This document shows positions 7,703 to 14,542 of a stretch of DNA of 54,151 nucleotides, piece by piece. The stretch lies in NCBI GenBank assembly GCA_902479135.1, contig CABSNU010000014.1:1-54151 (forward strand). Reading direction: 5' to 3'. The stretch comes from an uncultured Collinsella sp. (GTDB lineage Bacteria > Actinomycetota > Coriobacteriia > Coriobacteriales > Coriobacteriaceae). Numbering within the stretch: the stretch's first letter is position 1; each line of letters starts with the position of its first letter. Made by a program: the position numbers and the translations under genes. The notes under the pieces are model-generated. The model was not told where the DNA came from. It worked only from the letters and a program-made list of their open reading frames with translations, and ran no database searches.

Positions 7703-8827
7703 ATGAGAGAGTTCCTTAAGGACGTGTGGATGCACGGCGGTGAGGAAAGCCGCGCCATCACCCCCGAGAACATCACGGGCGAGAAGGGCCGTGCCGCCAT
7801 GTCGGCCAGCCACCTCGGCGTCGGCCGCAAGGGCTCGTGCTGCGTGCCCCTTGAGTCCGGCGAGACCATCACGCTCGCGGACATCGAGGGCCCCGGCATC
7901 ATCCGCCACATCTGGATGACCGTCCCCGACAAGACCGCCGCCGGCAGCTTCGTCATGCGCGACCTCGTGCTGCGCTTCTACTGGGACGACGAGGAGACCC
8001 CCTCGGTCGAGTGCCCTGTCGGCGACTTCTTCTGCAACGGCTTCGGTGAGCGCGCCATCGTCAACTCGATGCCCATCTGCGTGAACCCGACGGGCGGCAT
8101 GAACTGCTACTTCGAGATGCCTTTCAGGAAGCACGCCAAGGTCACGCTTACGAGCGAGCACCCCGGGTTCATTAAGTACATCTTCTACACGTTCAACTAC
8201 GCGCTCACCGACGTGTCGGACGACGCCATGTACTTCCACGCCCGTTTTAACCGCGAGCGCAGCACCCGCAGGGGCGTCGACTACACCGTGCTCGACGGCG
8301 TGCGCGGTAAGGGCTACTACGTCGGCACCTACATGGCCCTGTGCGCCCTGGAGCGCTATTGGTGGGGCGAGGGCGAGATGAAGTTCTTCCTCGACGGCGA
8401 CGAGGAGTTCCCCACGGTCACCTCGACGGGAGCCGAGGACTACTTCGGCGGTGCCTGGGCCTTCCTCGACAGGCCGCCCCACGCGCTGCCCGAGGCGCAG
8501 TGCTTCAACACGCTGTTCGCCGGCTACCCGTACCGCTCGACGCGCGACGCCACGCGCGACCGCTTCAGCGCGGGCAAGCCGAACCCGAATCCGATGCTCG
8601 CGACTAACGACGACGCGCTGCCCAGGCACGGCCTCTACAGGTGGCACCTTCCCGACCCGATCTCGTTCAAGGAGGACCTGCGCGTGACGTTCCAGGACCT
8701 CGGCAATGACGACATCAAGCTCTACGAGCGCGAGGACGACATCTCCACCGTCGCCTACTGGTACCAAAGCGAGCCGCACGCCGTGCTCGCCCCGTTTGCC
8801 GCAAGGCAGGACCGCGTGCCCAGGTAG
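7703..8827 (+). CDS. DUF2961 / GH172-family glycosidase
   Basis: Protein of 374 aa with the DUF2961 signature FLDGDEEFPTVTSTGAEDYF. Two glutamates, E225 (GEGEMKFF) and E245 (TGAEDYFGG), lie 20 residues apart, close to the spacing of the catalytic pair known in GH172 alpha-D-fructofuranosidase/difructose-dianhydride-I synthase. Known GH172 activities include alpha-D-fructofuranosidase and alpha-D-arabinofuranosidase. There is no signal peptide, so it should act in the cytoplasm on a sugar brought in by the adjacent PTS. AGGAGG precedes the start. Family assignment is firm; the substrate (inulobiose, difructose anhydride or another furanoside) is inferred from the PTS type and the fructokinase-like neighbour. 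Confidence 0.85.
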   Translation: MREFLKDVWMHGGEESRAITPENITGEKGRAAMSASHLGVGRKGSCCVPLESGETITLADIEGPGIIRHIWMTVPDKTAAGSFVMRDLVLRFYWDDEETPSVECPVGDFFCNGFGERAIVNSMPICVNPTGGMNCYFEMPFRKHAKVTLTSEHPGFIKYIFYTFNYALTDVSDDAMYFHARFNRERSTRRGVDYTVLDGVRGKGYYVGTYMALCALERYWWGEGEMKFFLDGDEEFPTVTSTGAEDYFGGAWAFLDRPPHALPEAQCFNTLFAGYPYRSTRDATRDRFSAGKPNPNPMLATNDDALPRHGLYRWHLPDPISFKEDLRVTFQDLGNDDIKLYEREDDISTVAYWYQSEPHAVLAPFAARQDRVPR

Positions 8828-8906
8828 GGTCGCCTCGAAACAAGCCAACGTTATGGGCTCCCGCGGTTGACCATGACTGCGGGCGTCCCTTTGTAAGGAG
8901 GATCAC

Positions 8907-9821
8907 ATGAGCGAAAAGCAAATGAGGCTCGGCGCCCTCGAAGCCGGCGGGACCAAGATGGTCTGTGCCGTGGTGTCCGGCGACGGCGAGGTCCTCGACC
9001 GCATGGAGACCCCGACGCTTACGCCCGCCGAGACCGTCCCGCAGATGATCGAGTGGTTCACCGCCCGCGATGTGGACGCGTTGGGCATCGGCGCCTTCGG
9101 CCCGACCTGCGTCGACCCCAACGACGAGCGCTACGGCTCCATCCTCCAGACGCCCAAGCTCGCGTGGCGAGGCCATGGTCTTCGCGCCGCGTTCGCCGAC
9201 GCCCTCGGGATTCCGGTGGCCTACGACACGGACGTGAACGTTGCCTGCCTCGGCGAAGTGGTCTTCGGCTGCTGCAAGGGGCTCGAGGACGCCGTCTACG
9301 TGACCATCGGCACCGGCGTGGGCGCGGGCGTCATGTGCGCGGGCAGACTCCTTCACGGCATGCTGCACCCCGAGGCCGGTCACATGCTGGTAAGGACCCG
9401 TCCCACCGAGGAGGGACGCTGCGTCTGCCCGAGCCACGCGAGCTGTCTCGAGGGGCTCGCCTCCGGCCCCGCCATCGCCGCGCGCTGGGGAAAGCCCGCG
9501 GCCGAGCTCGCGGACAACGATGAGGTGTGGGCGCTCGAGGGGGATTATCTGGGGCAGATGTGCGCGAACCTCGTGCTCATGTACTCGCCTCGCCGCATCG
9601 TCCTCGGCGGCGGCGTGATGCACCAGGAGCAGCTCTACGGCATCGTCCGCAAGAAGACCCTCGAATATCTGGGTGGCTACATCCAGACCGCCGAGCTTAA
9701 GGACATGGAGAGCTACATCTGCGCCCCGGGCTGCGGCGGCGACCAAGGAATCCTTGGCGCGGCCGAGCTGGCAAGAAGGCGCTCGCGTAACTTGCGCTCT
9801 CTCCGCCATACAACGCGTTAA
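8907..9821 (+). CDS. ROK-family sugar kinase, fructokinase type
   Basis: Protein of 304 aa starting after AAGGAGG. LGALEAGGTKMVCAVVSGDG is the phosphate-binding loop of the ROK fructokinases (ScrK/YdhR type), and IGAFGPTCVDPNDERYG with TPKLAWRGH is the sugar-contact region. The ROK zinc/histidine region is present as GHMLVRT...CVCPSHASCLEG (one His and three Cys visible). It would phosphorylate free fructose released by the GH172 enzyme to fructose-6-phosphate. Last gene of the PTS operon; a 79-bp gap separates it from the glycosidase, so a secondary promoter is possible. Confidence 0.88.
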   Translation: MSEKQMRLGALEAGGTKMVCAVVSGDGEVLDRMETPTLTPAETVPQMIEWFTARDVDALGIGAFGPTCVDPNDERYGSILQTPKLAWRGHGLRAAFADALGIPVAYDTDVNVACLGEVVFGCCKGLEDAVYVTIGTGVGAGVMCAGRLLHGMLHPEAGHMLVRTRPTEEGRCVCPSHASCLEGLASGPAIAARWGKPAAELADNDEVWALEGDYLGQMCANLVLMYSPRRIVLGGGVMHQEQLYGIVRKKTLEYLGGYIQTAELKDMESYICAPGCGGDQGILGAAELARRRSRNLRSLRHTTR

Positions 9822-9822
9822 G

Positions 9823-9872
9823 AAAAGACGAGCGCTTCTTGCCAATTGGGCGGCAAGAAGCGCTCGTCTTTT
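9823..9872 (+). terminator. bidirectional terminator with 21-bp perfect stem
   Basis: Arms 9823-9843 and 9852-9872 are perfectly complementary and followed by GCATTTTT on the plus strand and TCTTTTC on the minus strand. It separates the convergent PTS operon and methyltransferase cassette. Confidence 0.9.
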
Positions 9873-9885
9873 GCATTTTTGTCTC

Positions 9886-10716
9886 TCAAAATCTTATTTT
9901 CACGATTTGCATTTTCATCCCGTTGTCACCGACCCTTGCGAGAAACCGGAAAAAGCCGCTGACAGAAGGGTCTCTCAAATCGTTGTAACCCAGCATATAG
10001 CCGCGACTTGTGACCTGCAGACGGCTGTTCCACGTGCCGATTTCCTTGGCGGCATCCGAAATCGCAAAATATGCCCCTACATCCTTGATTTTTGCAGTCT
10101 TAAGCCATGTTTTTGCGATCATCTTTACTGCCGTCCGATTGGCAGCATCAAAGACCAGCACACCGCCGGGGAAAGCGTCCGCCATCCCCTGCACCAGTTC
10201 CCGAACCTGCTGGGTCAGAAAGTAATAGAACACCCCGGAGGCAAAGAACACCGCCCCGCCGGAGGCATCGATTTTGCCAAACCATGCGGTGTCTTTCAGG
10301 TCGCAGGGGATATTTTGTTCCCGATCCCCGGCGGGCAGTAGCTGCTGCCGCAAGGCAATCACATCCGGGAAGTCCAGATTGTAGATCTTGCATCTACCGT
10401 TGTCGCAGGTTCTGCCGGTGTTGTCCAGCCCGCAGCCCAGATTGACCACCGCCGCATTGAGGTGGCCTTTCAGGTAATCCTGTACCTCGAAAGCAAGATC
10501 ACCCTGCCGCATGGCCACCTCCAGCGCACCAAAACGCTGCATCAGGCTGCGGGAGCTTTTCGCTGCCTCTGAAAAGTCGTAGTCGATTTGGTCGAGCAGA
10601 CGAACCGCTGTTTCATCCCTATAAAGGTTCGGGTACAGCTCCGTACACAGCTTCCGGGAATACAGCGGGAGGATCAGCGTCTCCTGAACGGTGTTTTTCT
10701 CAATTTTACATTTCAT
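9886..10716 (-). CDS. class I SAM-dependent O-methyltransferase (COG3315/LCM-like)
   Basis: Protein of 276 aa. Motif I VVNLGCGLDNTG, followed by IYNLDFPDVI, is typical of the leucine-carboxyl/TcmP-like methyltransferase group. The start at 10716 follows GAGGAAG. Last gene of a minus-strand cassette with an iron-responsive promoter at 11.8 kb. Base composition is less GC-rich and codon use is unlike the PTS operon, suggesting import from a Firmicutes-like donor. The substrate is unknown; with an iron box upstream, a metallophore or a stress metabolite is a reasonable guess. Confidence 0.75.
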   Translation of the reverse strand: MKCKIEKNTVQETLILPLYSRKLCTELYPNLYRDETAVRLLDQIDYDFSEAAKSSRSLMQRFGALEVAMRQGDLAFEVQDYLKGHLNAAVVNLGCGLDNTGRTCDNGRCKIYNLDFPDVIALRQQLLPAGDREQNIPCDLKDTAWFGKIDASGGAVFFASGVFYYFLTQQVRELVQGMADAFPGGVLVFDAANRTAVKMIAKTWLKTAKIKDVGAYFAISDAAKEIGTWNSRLQVTSRGYMLGYNDLRDPSVSGFFRFLARVGDNGMKMQIVKIRF

Positions 10717-10727
10717 AGGTTTCTTCC

Positions 10728-10825
10728 TCAGTGAATAAAAACTGTCGTAATTGCCGCCAGCACAGCCGCTATGGCCGTCATGCCTATCGCCATATGCAGG
10801 ATGGATGCAAAAATGCCCGCATGGC
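10728..10825 (-). pseudogene. C-terminal tail of an MFS-like membrane protein
   Basis: In a different frame from the truncated methyltransferase, the minus strand reads AGIFASILHMAIGMTAIAAV and continues hydrophobic to a stop at 10728-10730. This is a last transmembrane helix with no front half. It suggests that a transporter gene once lay between the two methyltransferases and was deleted. Confidence 0.5.
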
Positions 10826-11149
10826 GTCCTCAAACGCCATATCCGCCACACTGCCTTGCAGAACTGCGCAACGCCCTTCTTGAATTGCAGTTCGGTTGAG
10901 CTTTCTAGCCTTCTCCACGCTGACGGGCGAATAGTCGATGCCCTTGACGACGCCATGCGGGCATTTTTCCAGCAGCCGTTTTATGTTCGCCCCGCCGCCG
11001 CAGCCGCAATCTAGCACTTTGGCGTTTGGCGCAAGTCGTAGAAATCGAAGTCCCAACCGCGCCACAGGGCCGTGGCCCAGATTCATCATGGCAACCATAA
11101 GTTTTCCGCCGAGGCCCACGGGCTTGCGGGTGTTTTCAAAGAACGACAT
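10784..11149 (-). pseudogene. truncated class I SAM-dependent methyltransferase
   Basis: The 121-aa frame carries VLDCGCGGGANIKRLLEKCP (motif I) and VKGIDYSPVSVEKARKLN (motif II), then breaks after VADMAFED and ends 13 residues later. A complete enzyme would run about 80-100 residues further. The break coincides with one arm of a 20-bp inverted repeat and with the start of the transporter tail. Its start overlaps the upstream methyltransferase by 14 bp, so the genes were once translationally coupled. Confidence 0.65.
10809..10967. repeat. 20-bp perfect inverted repeat at the deletion junction
   Basis: Positions 10809-10828 and 10948-10967 are exact reverse complements and bracket 119 bp inside the truncated methyltransferase. 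The inner arm sits in coding sequence (EKCPHGV) and the outer arm at the point where the frame breaks. Confidence 0.8.
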
Positions 11150-11765
11150 CTGGCCCCTCCGATTTCGTGCATTCCGTATAGGTCAACTGGAACGAGGCCT
11201 TCAGCACCGCGCTTTTCTGCACCGCCCAGCCGTTTTGACGCAGGAAACGCAGGTATTCCTCGCTTGTCCACCTGCTGTGGAGGGGGAATCCCGCCATGCT
11301 CATGAAAAGGGCTTTTGCTTTGCCGGAAACCGAGTTCCCCGCGTGGGTGAAGGTTGGCGCGATGAGCACGCCGTCGTCCTTCAGCACCCGCCTGATTTCT
11401 TGCAGGGCCTTTTCCGGATGCGGCACTATGTGAAGCGCGTTGGACACGATCACCACTTCGAAGGACTTCTGTGCATAGGGCAGGCGGAACATATCTTGTA
11501 CGGAAAAGTGCAGCTTTGCGGATTGATTGTCCCGTTTTGCTTCAAGGATCATCTGTGCAGAAGCGTCCGTAGCCTCGATATGCGCCGCTGTATTCACGAT
11601 GCTCTTTGCGATAAGCCCCGTGCCGGTGGCAACCTCCAGTACGGTTTTTTCTTTCACCACCGGCCGGATCAGCCCATACATCTTCTCATACGCCGCCCGG
11701 TCGTTTCGCATGAAACGGTCGTACCGACCGGCATTCTTGTCCCAGAAGTCCTTGCGTTCGTGCAT
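11136..11765 (-). CDS. class I SAM-dependent methyltransferase (UbiE/Methyltransf_11 type)
   Basis: Protein of 209 aa from ATG 11765. VLEVATGTGLIAKSI is motif I, and VVIVSNALHIVPHPEKALQE with RRVLKDDGVLIAPTF are the later family motifs. First gene of the iron-box-controlled cassette. It is small-molecule methyltransferase-like, and the substrate cannot be told from sequence. A start at 11816 would overlap the promoter and is rejected. Confidence 0.75.
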   Translation of the reverse strand: MHERKDFWDKNAGRYDRFMRNDRAAYEKMYGLIRPVVKEKTVLEVATGTGLIAKSIVNTAAHIEATDASAQMILEAKRDNQSAKLHFSVQDMFRLPYAQKSFEVVIVSNALHIVPHPEKALQEIRRVLKDDGVLIAPTFTHAGNSVSGKAKALFMSMAGFPLHSRWTSEEYLRFLRQNGWAVQKSAVLKASFQLTYTECTKSEGPDVVL

Positions 11766-11783
11766 GGCTATCGCCCCCAAAAA

Positions 11784-11851
11784 GTTAGAGCCATCTAACC
11801 ATAACACACGAATCATGCAGTAAAATTAGGCTAACCTTATTTTCTTGGCAA
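11784..11851 (-). promoter_or_regulatory. promoter with DtxR/IdeR-type iron box
   Basis: On the minus strand TTGCCA (11846-11851), a 17-bp spacer and TAATTT (11823-11828) form a promoter. The spacer and -10 region hold TTAGGCTAACCT (plus-strand reading), which matches the inner 12 bases of the DtxR/IdeR box consensus. A second perfect palindrome, GTTAGA-GCCA-TCTAAC, lies at 11784-11799 between the promoter and the start codon. Iron-dependent repression of the methyltransferase cassette is inferred. Confidence 0.7.
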
Positions 11852-12153
11852 AGATGCATCTCTTCGGTTTTCGCTTATAACGGCGCGAGTCAGATACTAG
11901 GCTGGAGCTGAAGAAGGAGCTTGGCGGACAGGTAAATCGATACTGGTTCCCGGAACGGTGATCCAGCCAATTACACCAGGGCTCTAGTCATTGAGTGGGA
12001 ATAGAAAATTCCTTAGTTATGGGGGTATAAATTTGATTCCCTTTAGGATACACCCCCATAACTATATGAATTGACCTGCTGACTCCAATGAAGATTGGAG
12101 GGTAACTGCCAGGGGTGACGGCCCAGCGAGTGTTATTTTGCGAGCTATGCGCA
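11852..12153. other. gap with gene debris and hairpins
   Basis: No intact gene. At 11905-11962 one frame reads LELKKELGGQVNRYWFPER-stop. A second frame ends NYTRALVIEWE-stop at 12004, matching the EWE fragments elsewhere; a lost base between the two frames may explain both. A 12-bp hairpin (12015-12025 with 12052-12063, arms AGTTATGGGGG/CCCCCATAACT) and a small one (CTCCAAT/ATTGGAG, 12083-12100) follow. Confidence 0.4.
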
Positions 12154-12325
12154 TTGAAATCGACCTTTCGTGGTATAAACTACTCGCCGGAAGCCGCGGC
12201 TTTCAGAGTACGGCTTACGTGTACGTTTAACCTCCGTGGGCGACGGGGTGCCGCAAGGCGTAGAATATCGCCCACCTGTAGGGGCCTGCAACGATGCGGG
12301 CCCCGCTTCGTATGAAGGGGGCGTA
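12154..12325 (+). promoter_or_regulatory. extended -10 promoter and structured leader, candidate type III antitoxin RNA
   Basis: TGGTATAAA (12171-12179) is an extended -10 box with TTGAAA upstream at short spacing. The leader that follows folds into several hairpins: GGGCGA/TCGCCC around a GCC-GCAA-GGC tetraloop (12238-12274), then a 9-bp stem GGGGCCTGC/GCGGGCCCC (12281-12304) just before the toxin ribosome-binding site. ToxN-type loci carry an antitoxin RNA and an attenuator in this place. I see no clear tandem repeats, so the antitoxin role is inference. Confidence 0.4.
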
Positions 12326-12778
12326 ACCGATGAAGATCGTATCCATCCCCAGGACTTCTTCGATTTCGTCGAGGGCGACCGCGAGCCCATGCTTAAGCAC
12401 AATCGCCCCTGCATCGTGGTGGTGAGGCTGCGTTTCCGCGGGAAGCGCAGGGACTTCGCCGTGCCGCTGCGTTCCAACATCGCCCCTAACGTGCCCAAAG
12501 ACCAGTACTTTGCGTTGCCACCCCGCCCCACGACGCGCCCCGGCTGCCGCCACGGCATCCACTACATCAAGATGTTCCCCATAACCAAGGTCTACCAGCG
12601 CCGCTTCAGGACCGAGAGCTCGGCCTACTACGAGACGCTCCAGCGCATCATCGACGGCAACACCAAGCGCATTGTCTCCGAGTGCCAGGCATACCTCGAC
12701 CGCTACGAGCGCGAGGGAAAGCCTCGCTTTGCCGTCGACATCGACCGCATCGTGGGGCTGCTGGAGGGCGAGAAGTAG
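12236..12778 (+). CDS. ToxN/AbiQ-like type III toxin, N-terminus probably frameshifted
   Basis: The body has ToxN/AbiQ-like features: FFDFVEGD, HNRPCIVVVRLRF, a DFAVPLRSNI stretch like the YFAPLSS motif, and GIHYIKMFPIT. The family is an endoribonuclease held in check by a repeat RNA. This frame has only GTG 12236 as an early start, and that lies inside the leader hairpins. The best start is ATG 12330 behind AAGGGGGC. It reads MKIVSIP and would join the main frame as MKIVSIPQDFFDFVEGD if the C4 run at 12347-12350 had five Cs. So the gene carries a 1-nt deletion, a switchable C-tract or a sequencing error. Family call is moderate, since the resemblance is by motif only. Confidence 0.55.
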   Translation: MGDGVPQGVEYRPPVGACNDAGPASYEGGVTDEDRIHPQDFFDFVEGDREPMLKHNRPCIVVVRLRFRGKRRDFAVPLRSNIAPNVPKDQYFALPPRPTTRPGCRHGIHYIKMFPITKVYQRRFRTESSAYYETLQRIIDGNTKRIVSECQAYLDRYEREGKPRFAVDIDRIVGLLEGEK

Positions 12779-12802
12779 GGCACCTCGGCTCAGTCTCGAG
12801 CC

Positions 12803-12825
12803 ATGCGGAGTCGCTCCGCATTTTT
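12803..12825 (+). terminator. terminator after the toxin-like gene
   Basis: ATGCGGAG-TCG-CTCCGCAT followed by TTTT, 25 bp past the stop codon. Confidence 0.8.
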
Positions 12826-12986
12826 GAACGCCGCGTGTGCGTCCCAAATACTTGAGAAACAAGCTGTGAAGTGCGGTGGCGTGCCCGTGCCCGTGCATAG
12901 CCGTCACCATCAGCTTCTACGCGGCGTCGGCTTCAAGTGGAACTGGCGCCGCTGCTGTATATGGTTTGCCTTGCTGCAAATGGCGA

Positions 12987-13406
12987 TCAATGCCCACGAT
13001 GCTTCTGCTTGCGCTTCAGCTTTCGCTGCTCGAAGCGCGCATCAGCCTCTTCCGCGCGGCGTCGGCTTCTTGCATGAGCTGACTCCTGCTTCATCGCTTC
13101 TCTCTGTGCCGCGAGCGCCTGCTGCGCCTTGGTGCTCATCGCTGACTGCTTGAGAGTTTTCGCCGCCTCGCGAGCGCGTCGCTTGGGGTTCTTTGCGGGT
13201 TTGCTTGCTTCAGCCGGTTTGCCATCGAAGAACGAGAGCTTCTCCCATTTGCCGACAACGAATCGCAGAATCTCCTCATCGGACGGCTCCGCGCCGAAGA
13301 CGATGCGGGCGACGCCATACCTTCCGCCCTCGACGTGCTCCGCCAGCCCGACCCAGAATTGGCCGTCGTGATATACGGTCAGGGTGGACGACACGCTGAT
13401 CTGCAT
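12987..13406 (-). CDS. yjdF: YjdF-family protein (DUF2992)
   Basis: Protein of 139 aa starting at ATG 13406 behind AAGGAGGAACC. The N-terminal half (MQISVSSTLTVYHDGQFWVG, then YGVARIVFGAEPSDEEIL) is characteristic of YjdF. The C-terminal half is a basic, Lys/Arg/Ala-rich helix ending KRKQKHRGH, as in other members. The biochemical function is unknown; the gene is classically controlled by the yjdF riboswitch, which binds azaaromatic compounds, and such a leader is present here. It is divergent from a flavoprotein gene. A truncated second copy of its 3' end lies at 1.7 kb. Confidence 0.9.
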   Translation of the reverse strand: MQISVSSTLTVYHDGQFWVGLAEHVEGGRYGVARIVFGAEPSDEEILRFVVGKWEKLSFFDGKPAEASKPAKNPKRRAREAAKTLKQSAMSTKAQQALAAQREAMKQESAHARSRRRAEEADARFEQRKLKRKQKHRGH

Positions 13407-13435
13407 GGTTGGTTCCTCCTTTATGTAGATGACCA

Positions 13436-13528
13436 TGCAGAGAAGGGACAACCAAGGAGGCAGGTTACTGATGCGGACTTCCGCACGCCCACCACTACCC
13501 GACGGGGACTGTGTTTTCATCTCTGATG
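13436..13528 (-). ncRNA. yjdF riboswitch (azaaromatic-sensing RNA)
   Basis: On the minus strand an outer stem CAGAGA/TCTCTG (13520-13525 with 13438-13443) is followed by GATGAAAACA, a hairpin TGCGGA-AGT-TCCGCA, and an AACC...GGTT arm. This is the architecture I recall for the yjdF motif, and it lies directly upstream of yjdF. A TGCTACAAT extended -10 sits just before it. The downstream ATGGT near 13434 could pair with ACCAT at the start codon, suggesting translational control. Identity rests on position and fold, not on a covariance search. Confidence 0.8.
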
Positions 13529-13702
13529 TCCGCATTGTAGCACGCGCGGACGCGCCCTTCATCGCTGCCGACATGGCGGGATCGGGATTCGCCTCTCGAT
13601 GCATCCTTGAACATATTGCCTTCTCGGTTTCGAAACTTTAGAAATATTCGAGTTCCGAAACCGGGAATGTGAACACGAACGAAAGGCGTGATCTGCGGGC
13701 GA
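13529..13702. other. divergent intergenic region, yjdF versus flavoprotein
   Basis: Besides the promoters there is only a degenerate dyad, TTTCGAAAC near 13628 and GTTCCGAAAC near 13652, that could bind a repressor. No further gene is seen. Confidence 0.35.
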
Positions 13703-13731
13703 TTGAATAACTCCATCCGTTTTGGTTACAA
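13703..13731 (+). promoter_or_regulatory. promoter of the flavoprotein gene
   Basis: TTGAAT (13703-13708), a 17-bp spacer and TTACAA (13726-13731), 45 bp before the start codon. Confidence 0.55.
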
Positions 13732-13776
13732 CGAAATGTGTGCCGCGCGTCTGCGGCATGAAGGAGGGAGATTCTT

Positions 13777-14307
13777 ATGAATATCGTTGTGTTGAGCGGC
13801 AGTCCACGTAAGGGCGCCAATACCGACACCATGGTCGAGGCGTTTGCCGAGACCGCGCGTGAGGCCGGCCATACGGTCGAGGTCGTCCGCGTTGCCAGCA
13901 AGAAAATCGCTGGTTGTCTGGGATGCCAGTACTGCTTTGCCCATAAGGGCGTCTGCGTGCAGAAGGACGACATGACCGGCGTGATCGAGTTGCTGAAAGA
14001 CGCCGACATGGTCGTCTTCGCTTCGCCTATCTACTGGTTCGATATTACCTCGCAAGAGAAAGCCGCCATCGACCGCCTGTACACCTTCGGTGCCACGGGA
14101 TTCCCGTTCACCAAGACGGCCCTTTTGCTTGATAGTCACAGCGAGGGCGTCTATGATGCGGCAATCGCCATGTACAAGTCCGCATGCGCATACTGCAAGT
14201 GGGAGGACCAGGGCATTGTCACCATCAGCGGTATGACTGAGCGTGACAGCATGGCCTCCTCGCCCAAGTTGGAAGAGGTGCGAGAGCTCGCTCGCAAGCT
14301 CGCCTAA
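13777..14307 (+). CDS. flavodoxin-like NAD(P)H-dependent oxidoreductase
   Basis: Protein of 176 aa, start behind GGAGGGAG. LSGSPRKGANTDTM is the FMN phosphate loop, and VVFASPIYWFDITSQEKAAI is the second flavin-contact segment of the NADPH-dependent FMN reductase/iron-sulfur flavoprotein group. Cysteines in GCLGCQYCFAHKGVC could support a cluster or be redox active. It probably reduces quinones, nitro or azo compounds in the cytoplasm. Standing back to back with a yjdF gene controlled by an azaaromatic riboswitch, it may serve the same xenobiotic response. Confidence 0.85.
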   Translation: MNIVVLSGSPRKGANTDTMVEAFAETAREAGHTVEVVRVASKKIAGCLGCQYCFAHKGVCVQKDDMTGVIELLKDADMVVFASPIYWFDITSQEKAAIDRLYTFGATGFPFTKTALLLDSHSEGVYDAAIAMYKSACAYCKWEDQGIVTISGMTERDSMASSPKLEEVRELARKLA

Positions 14308-14402
14308 GGACAAGAAGAACGCATGGTGATCAACGCTAGAGGAAGTGCTTGCTGTTCTTATCAAGAGGACTACTGATTGCCATGCGTGGCTGTTGACATT
14401 TC

Positions 14403-14441
14403 TTTTTGCAACTTTTGCTAACTTTTGCAAGTTTTGCTAAC
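14403..14441. repeat. four tandem TTTTGC units at about 10-bp spacing
   Basis: The sequence runs TTTTTGCAAC, TTTTGCTAAC, TTTTGCAAG, TTTTGCTAAC. A TTGACA box lies just upstream (14391-14396). With one unit per helix turn these could be protein-binding sites, but no gene follows rightward before the convergent parC terminator. Confidence 0.5.
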
Positions 14442-14463
14442 GACGCTATCAGGCCTTGCATTT

Positions 14464-14498
14464 GACGAAAAGGCCCAGGCGGTTGTGTCGCCTGGGCC
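14464..14498 (-). terminator. parC terminator
   Basis: A ten-bp stem GGCCCAGGCG/CGCCTGGGCC (14472-14481 with 14489-14498) is followed on the minus strand by TTTTCGTC, 45 bp past the parC stop. Confidence 0.8.
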
Positions 14499-14542
14499 GT
14501 TAACTGTTCCTAAATCATGCGCCTGATGAAGAGCTCTGGCTT

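Noticed and set aside
7289..8848. 519-codon minus-strand frame opposite the IIA and GH172 genes
   Set aside because: Shadow of strongly supported plus-strand genes.
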